From: Lepus europaeus
Lineage: Eukaryota > Chordata > Mammalia > Lagomorpha > Leporidae
Reading direction: 5' to 3'
DNA length: 64,000 bases
Assembly: GCF_033115175.1 (NCBI RefSeq)
Contig: NC_084836.1
Location: forward strand, 71,099,297-71,163,296
Of this stretch, positions 35,701 to 41,700 are shown piece by piece; the stretch's first letter is position 1, and each line of letters starts with the position of its first letter. The notes under the pieces were generated by a model that was not told the DNA's origin, made no database searches, and worked only from the letters and a program-made list of their open reading frames with translations. A program made the translations under genes and the position numbers.

Positions 35701-38700
35701 CCCAGACTGGTAGGGGCCTAGATGGCTGCTGCTGCCAGCCAGGAGCTCATCTTGGCTAAGTGCAGCCTGAAATACCAGGTGCTGGGACCCGGGGCAGGTG
35801 CAGAGAAGCACCATCAGCTCTGTTCACCGGCAGCCTTTCTCCTTTCCTGCCCTCAGATGCTTCTGAGGTAAAGAGTCTGGACCTGCTGGCCGCCTTGCCT
35901 ACCCCACCTCACAATCAGACTGAGGACGTCAGGTAGGGGTAGGGTGGGAAATGGGAGGGGGCGTGGGGTGGGTGCAGGCCCCTCTGTCTTCCTCTGGCCA
36001 GTGAGGGAGTTCACGGGAGGCTGGGATGTACACTGACCTCCAGGTGTGTGTGTGGGGGTGTCCACAGGGCTGTAACGACAAATGTCTCTTTGGGCCCACA
36101 GGATGGAGAGCGATGAAGACAGCGACTCCCCTGACAGCATTGTGCCGGCGTCGTCTCCTGAGAGCATCCTGGGGGAGGAGGCCCCTCGCTTCCCTCAGCT
36201 GGGCTCTGGCCGGTGGGAACAGAATGACCGGGCCCTTTCCCCTGTCATCCCCATCATCCCTCGGGCCAGCATCCCAGGTGTGTGCTGCTTATGGGCTAGG
36301 CCTCAGCTGGGTGGTTGGAGGCGGTGGGGAGGGAGGCACCTCCTTACCCGAGTCCTTATTCTGTCCTCTTCAGTCTTTGCAGACACCAAACCTTACATGG
36401 CCCTCGACCTGGACATCCCAGGAAAGCTACCTGCCACAACTTGGGAAAAGGGCAAAGGAAGTGAGGTGTCCGTCATGCTCACGGTCTCTGCGGCCGCAGC
36501 CAAGGTGTGTCCCCGGGACACCTTTGGGCTAAGGGGACCCTTGTGCCGGGACAGCTGTCCCTGGAGCATGTCTAAATGGCATTGCACACCTGCTATGTGC
36601 GGAAGCCTGGATAGGAGGCCACCCTCCAAGGGCTCTTGAATGTGCTGATGTGCACGGGGCATCTCCAGGTTGTGACTGCAGCAGGTGCCATGCCTAAACC
36701 TCGCAAACCCAGTCTTGTGTTGGTGGTGCTCCGGACAGGCTGTTGTGTGGGCACGTTTAAGGAGAGTGGGAGTGGCAGGGGTAGGGCTGCCCAACCCAAG
36801 GACATGGGCTATGGGTGTCTTTGTCCCATCCCCCCCCCCACCTGCCACCAGACAGTGTTGGTTTGTCTCCCCTCCCTCCCCTGCCCCGGCAGAACCTCAA
36901 TGGTGTGATGGTGGCCGTGGCAGAGCTGCTGAGCATGAAGATCCCCAACTCCTATGAGGTGCTGTTCCCCGAGAGCCCTGCCCGGGCAGGCGTGGAGCCC
37001 AAGAAGGGGGAGGCCGAGGGTCCTGGTGAGTGTAGTAGGAAGTGCTGTGGGGGCCTGTGGGGACTGGTTCTGCGGTGGGACTCCTGACCCTTTCCTTCCC
37101 ACAAGGAGGGAAAGAAAAGGGCCTGGGTGGCAAGAGCCCGGAGGCTGGCCCCGAGTGGCTGAAGCAGTTTGATGCAGTGCTGCCCGGCTACAGCCTCAAA
37201 AGCCAACTGGACATCTTGAGCCTCCTGAAGCAGGTAGGTCCAGGGGAGAGAAAGCCCAGGGCTGTGTGGGGAGCGGAAGATCTGGGCTGGTGGGCGGGAA
37301 GCGGAGCTGGCACTCACGGTCCAGGACACCCTCTCCTAGGAGAGTCCCGCCCCAGAGCCGCCCACCCAGCACAGCTACACCTACAATGTCTCCAATCTGG
37401 ACGTGCGACAGCTCTCTGCCCCGCCCCCTGAGGAGCCCTCCCCGCCCCCATCCCCCTTGGCACCCTCTCCTGCCAGCCCGCCTGCTGAGCCCCTAGTTGA
37501 ACTTCCGTCGGAACCCTCGGCTGAGCCACCTATGCCCTCCCCTCTGCCGCTGGCCTCGTCCCCTGAATCGGTGCGGCCCAAGCCCCGAGCCCGGCCCCCT
37601 GAGGAAGGTGAAGACTCCCGTCCGCCTCGTCTCAAGAAGTGGAAGGGGGTGCGCTGGAAGCGGCTACGCCTGCTGCTGACCATCCAGAAGGGCAGCGGGC
37701 GTCAGGAGGACGAGCGGGAAGTGGCCGAGTTCATGGAGCAGCTCGGCACGGCCTTGCGGCCAGACAAGGTGCCTCGGGACATGCGGCGCTGCTGCTTCTG
37801 TCACGAGGAGGGTGACGGGGCCACGGATGGGCCCGCCCGCCTGTTGAACTTGGACCTGGACCTGTGGGTGCACCTCAATTGTGCCCTGTGGTCCACGGAG
37901 GTGTATGAGACCCAGGGTGGGGCACTGATGAATGTGGAGGTTGCCCTCCACCGAGGCCTGCTCACCAAGTGCTCCCTGTGCCAGCGAACCGGTGCCACCA
38001 GCAGCTGCAACCGCATGCGTTGCCCCAACGTCTACCACTTTGCCTGTGCCATCCGCGCCAAGTGCATGTTCTTCAAGGACAAGACCATGCTGTGTCCCAT
38101 GCACAAGATCAAGGGTCCCTGTGAGCAGGAGCTGAGCTCTTTTGCGGTCTTCCGGCGGGTCTACATCGAGCGGGACGAGGTGAAGCAGATCGCCAGCATC
38201 ATCCAGCGAGGAGAACGGCTGCACATGTTCCGTGTGGGGGGCCTCGTGTTCCATGCTATTGGGCAGCTGCTCCCTCACCAGATGGCCGACTTCCACAGTG
38301 CCACCGCCCTCTACCCCGTGGGCTATGAGGCCACACGCATCTACTGGAGCCTCCGCACCAACAACCGGCGCTGCTGCTACCGCTGCTCCATTGGTGAGAA
38401 CAACGGGCGGCCCGAGTTCATGGTCAAAGTCATGGAGCAAGGCCTGGAGGATCTGACCTTCACCGACGCCTCTCCCCAGGGTGAGCATGGGGCCTCACAT
38501 GGGGACGGGACTGGGCAGGTCTTTCCCAGGGACACCGTTTGGATGGTGGTGATTCCCCGCCATGGGAATGAGCCTCCCTCTCCCAGCTCAGGCAGGCAGG
38601 AGTGTATATCGTCCTTGTCTAATCTCACACATTCTGGCTCCTTTTCTTACCCTCAGTGGGACTAAGAGGACACAGCTCTGAGATGCCATTGGCTGGTTCT

Positions 38701-41700
38701 CTCAACCTGAGCCAGACTTTGAGGTTCTTGTTTATTTTAAAAAACGTATTTACTTACTTAGAAGCTTTTTTTCCCCTAAGATTTATTTATTTATTTGAAA
38801 GAGTTACACAGAGAAGAGGAGGCAGAGAGAGGGGCGGGGAGAGAGGGAGAGATGGAGAGAGGGAGGGAGAAAGAGGTCTTCCATCTGCTGGTTCATCCCC
38901 AATTGGCCACAATGGCCGGAGCTGTGCTGATCTGAAGCCAGGAGCCAGGAGCTTCTTCTGGGTCTCCCATGTGGGTGCAGGGGTCCAAGCACTTGGGCCC
39001 TCCACTGCTTTCCCAGACCATAGCAGAGAGCTGGATTGGAAGTGGAGCAGCCAGGACATGAACTGGCGCCCATAGGGGATGCTGGCACTGCAGGTGACAG
39101 CTTTGCTGCTACGCCACAGCACCAGCCCCACTTAGAAGCTTTCCATCTGCTGGTTCACTTCCCACGTGGCCAAACGCCAGGGCTGGGCCAGGCTGAAGCC
39201 AGGAGTCAGGAATTCCATCCAGATCTCCCACATGAATGGCAGTGACCCAAGAACTTGGGGGCCATCCTCTGCTGTTTTGTTCCAGGCATGCTAGCAGGGA
39301 GCTAGATTGGAAGCAGAGCAGCCAGGACTCGAATCTGCACTCCAGTAGTGGCCAGTGTCACAATGGCGCAGTAGCCTGCTGTGCCACAGCACTGGCCCCT
39401 TAGTCATGAGTTTCCTGGGCAGAATTCTTTTGTTCTTAGTTTTAGTGTAAATAATCCAGGTAACAGTAAGAGCTCGTGCCTCTTAGTGAACATAGTATGC
39501 CACAGACAAAGCTCGGTGACTGAGACTTTGTTCCTGCTACTGCCTGAGGTAAGTCCTATCATTACACCCACCCAGACTCAAGGACTGTAGTCTTGGAGCG
39601 ATGTGTTTGGTGTAAGGTCTCACAGCCAGGGCCAGGGCCAGGGCCAGGACCTGGACCCAGGTCTTCCCAACTGTAAAGCATACCTGTTCTTTCAACAAGG
39701 ACTGTGGTCTCTGCCTTCTCCCACGGGTCCTGGGTTTGTGTCTGCATCACAAGGTTCTGTGATATCCCACTCCAACATTGGAAGCCTCCTGGCTGCAGCT
39801 TTTTGGACAAAAAAAATTTTTAATTTTCTTTTTAATTTTTTTAAAATAAGTATTTATTTATTTGCAAGTCAGAGTTACACAGAGAGAGGAGAAGCAGAGA
39901 GAGAGAGAGGTCTTCCATCCGCTGGTTCACTCTCCAGTTAGCCGCAACGGCCAGAGCTGCGCTGATCTGAAGCCAGGAGCTAGGAGCTTCTTCCGGGTCT
40001 CCCACGTGGGTGCAGGGGCCCAAGGATTTGGGCCATCCTCTACTGCTTTCCCAGGCCACAGCAGAGAGCTGGATGGGAAGTGGAGCAGCCAAGTCTCAAA
40101 CCGGCGCCCATATGGGATGCCAGCGCTTCAGGCCAGAGCGTTAACCCACTGCTCCACAGTGCTGGCCCCTAAGTTGTCTTTTTAAAAAATATATTCGGCC
40201 GGCGCCGTGGCTCAACAGGCTAATCCTCCGCCTTGCGGCGCCGGCACACCGGGTTCTAGTCCCGCTCGGGGCACCGATCCTGTCCCGGTTGCCCCTCTTC
40301 CAGGCCAGCTCTCTGCTGTGGCCAGGGAGTGCAGTGGAGGATGGCCCAAGTGCTTGGGCCCTGCACCCCATGGGAGACCAGGAGAAGCACCTGGCTCCTG
40401 CCATCGGAACAGCGCGGTGCGTCGGCCGCAGCGCGCCTACCGCGGCGGCCATTGGAGGGTGAACCAACGGCAAAAGGAAGACCTTTCTCTCTGTCTCTCT
40501 CTCACTGTCCACTCTGCCTGTCAAAAAAAAAAATATATATATATATATATATATTTATTTATTTATTCAAGTGGCAGAGAAAGAGACAGTGTTGCTGTTC
40601 CCCATGTGCCTGCAGTAGCTGGGGCTGGGCTGGACTGAAGCCGGGAGCAGGGAATTCAGTCTGGATCTCCCACATGGCAGGCAGGGACCCAACTGCTCGA
40701 GCCATCACCGCCGCGCCCCAGGATCTGCATGTCCTACAAGAAGCTAGAATTGTGAGCCAAGGACAGGAGTCAAATCTAGGCACCCTGGGATGAGCTGTGG
40801 GCCTGTTAATCACTAGGCCAGATGCCTGCCCCGCTCCCAGGAATAGGAGTTCCTGGAGCTCCGCATACCTCTGCCACAGGAGACAGCAGCTGTTCAGGCT
40901 GGGGTTAGAGGCTGGCGGTCAGCAGAGGTCTCCTCTAAGGACCCCTCGCATTCTCTCTCTCTCTCAGCCGTGTGGAATCGCATCATTGAGCCTGTGGCAG
41001 CCATGAGGAAAGAGGCTGACATGCTGCGGCTCTTCCCTGAGTACCTGAAAGGCGAGGAGCTCTTTGGGCTGACAGTGCACGCGGTGCTCCGCATAGCTGA
41101 ATCGGTGAGGAAGAGGCCTGGGGGCAGGGCGGCCGGGGAGCACTGGGCCCGCCTGGGGTGGGCCTGGGCTGAGACCAGCACGCCCTGCTCCCACAGCTGC
41201 CCGGGGTGGAAAGCTGTCAGAACTATTTGTTCCGCTATGGACGCCACCCTCTGATGGAGCTGCCCCTCATGATCAACCCCACTGGCTGTGCACGATCAGA
41301 ACCCAAGATCCTGACACACTACAAACGGTGAGCTTGTGGCGTCGGGCTCAAGACATGTGGGTGTGGGCGCAGGTGGAGCTCCTCAGCCGTGCTCTGAGGG
41401 GTGGGGGTGCACAGATCAGAGTTCCCCTGGAGACTCAGGAGTCTGCGCGGGAGGGTGCGCAGGTGTCCCTGAGGTCTCCCTTACCTCCTCCCCAAACCTG
41501 CCTGGTGTACTGGGCTGACTTGGGATATAGGATATAGTTATCTGGGACCCTGGGAGTGGCGTCTGGGATGTTCTGGGCAGACAGTGGTGAGATCTTGGGA
41601 ACTCTGTAAGGGATCTGGTCACCTCTCCCCTCGCCTCTTCTGCTTCCGAGGGGGGCCTATGAGTCTCCCAGATGTCAGACATTCCATGAATGCTAGGGTC

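Noticed and set aside
38800-38880. GA-rich tract as a CRISPR or satellite array
   Set aside because: It is the pyrimidine/purine segment of a reverse CSINE, not a regular repeat-spacer structure.
40207-40638. Recurring 70-140 codon frames with similar protein text at many sites (also 49730, 54847, 56384)
   Set aside because: They are translations of CSINE copies, which do not encode protein.
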